From: Pantoea trifolii
GTDB lineage: Bacteria; Pseudomonadota; Gammaproteobacteria; Enterobacterales; Enterobacteriaceae
Reading direction: 5' to 3'
DNA length: 64,000 nucleotides
Assembly: GCF_024506435.1 (NCBI RefSeq)
Contig: NZ_JANIET010000001.1
Location: 3,224,001 to 3,288,000, forward strand
Shown piece by piece: positions 63,929 through 64,000 of the stretch; the stretch's first letter is position 1, and each line of letters begins with the position of its first letter. The position numbers and the translations under genes are program-made. The notes under the pieces are model-generated. The model was not told the DNA's origin and searched no databases. It saw nothing but the letters and a program-made list of their open reading frames with translations.

Positions 63929-64000
<72 letters not shown>

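Overview
This window is enterobacterial chromosome. Gene order and protein sequences resemble Escherichia coli throughout: recX-recA-pncC, ftsB-ispD-ispF-truD-surE-pcm-nlpD-rpoS, queE-eno-pyrG-mazG-relA-rlmD/barA, yqcA-truC-yqcC-csrB-syd, rlmM-ygdD-gcvA/gcvB, csdA-csdE/tcdA-mltA-metZWV. The joined cysGDNC block, the combined glucarate/galactarate cluster and the dispersed palindromic repeats point to the Erwiniaceae, most likely Pantoea or a close relative. The genus is an inference from remembered gene order, not from a search. No insertion sequence, prophage, plasmid gene or CRISPR array is visible.

Layout. 1-6000: DNA repair (recX, recA with a LexA operator, pncC), then an accessory stretch (tam, a DapA-family aldolase, yjdM) and mltB. 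6000-11300: mutS, then an inserted pair (SDR dehydrogenase and polyol-permease-like MFS transporter) in the mutS-rpoS interval, which is known to vary between enterobacteria. 11300-18050: the tightly overlapping ftsB-to-rpoS block. 18100-28400: sulfate assimilation as cysGDNC and cysJIH, separated by iap and a YciI-like gene. 28600-30460: queD, an exported inorganic pyrophosphatase, queE. 30600-38350: eno, pyrG, mazG, relA, rlmD. 38437-41166: barA. 41278-50339: a complete D-glucarate/galactarate pathway (gudP, gudX, gudD, garL, garR, garK, with garD divergent). 50463-53166: yqcA, truC, yqcC, the sRNA csrB, syd. 53229-58098: queF, ppnN, xni, rlmM, ygdD. 58148-59623: gcvA, the sRNA gcvB, a YgdI/YgdR lipoprotein. 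59830-63466: csdA, csdE, tcdA, mltA. 63671-64000: three identical initiator tRNA genes, the last cut by the window end.

How genes connect. CysN/CysD and CysC activate sulfate, CysH and CysIJ reduce it to sulfide, and CysG makes the siroheme used by CysI. BarA is the sensor kinase for UvrY, whose target csrB is about 11 kb away and has an inverted pair of UvrY-like palindromes upstream. QueD, QueE and QueF are three steps of queuosine-precursor synthesis. Hexarate uptake and dehydration (GudP, GudD, GarD) feed GarL, GarR and GarK, giving pyruvate and 2-phosphoglycerate; enolase, which uses 2-phosphoglycerate, is also in the window.

I found no convincing undescribed system. The most unusual things are the accessory insertions, the secreted pyrophosphatase, the concentration of palindromic repeats at convergent gene junctions, and a perfect 28-bp tandem duplication ending at the rlmM stop codon. 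Similarity statements rest on remembered family sequences; no alignment or database search was run.
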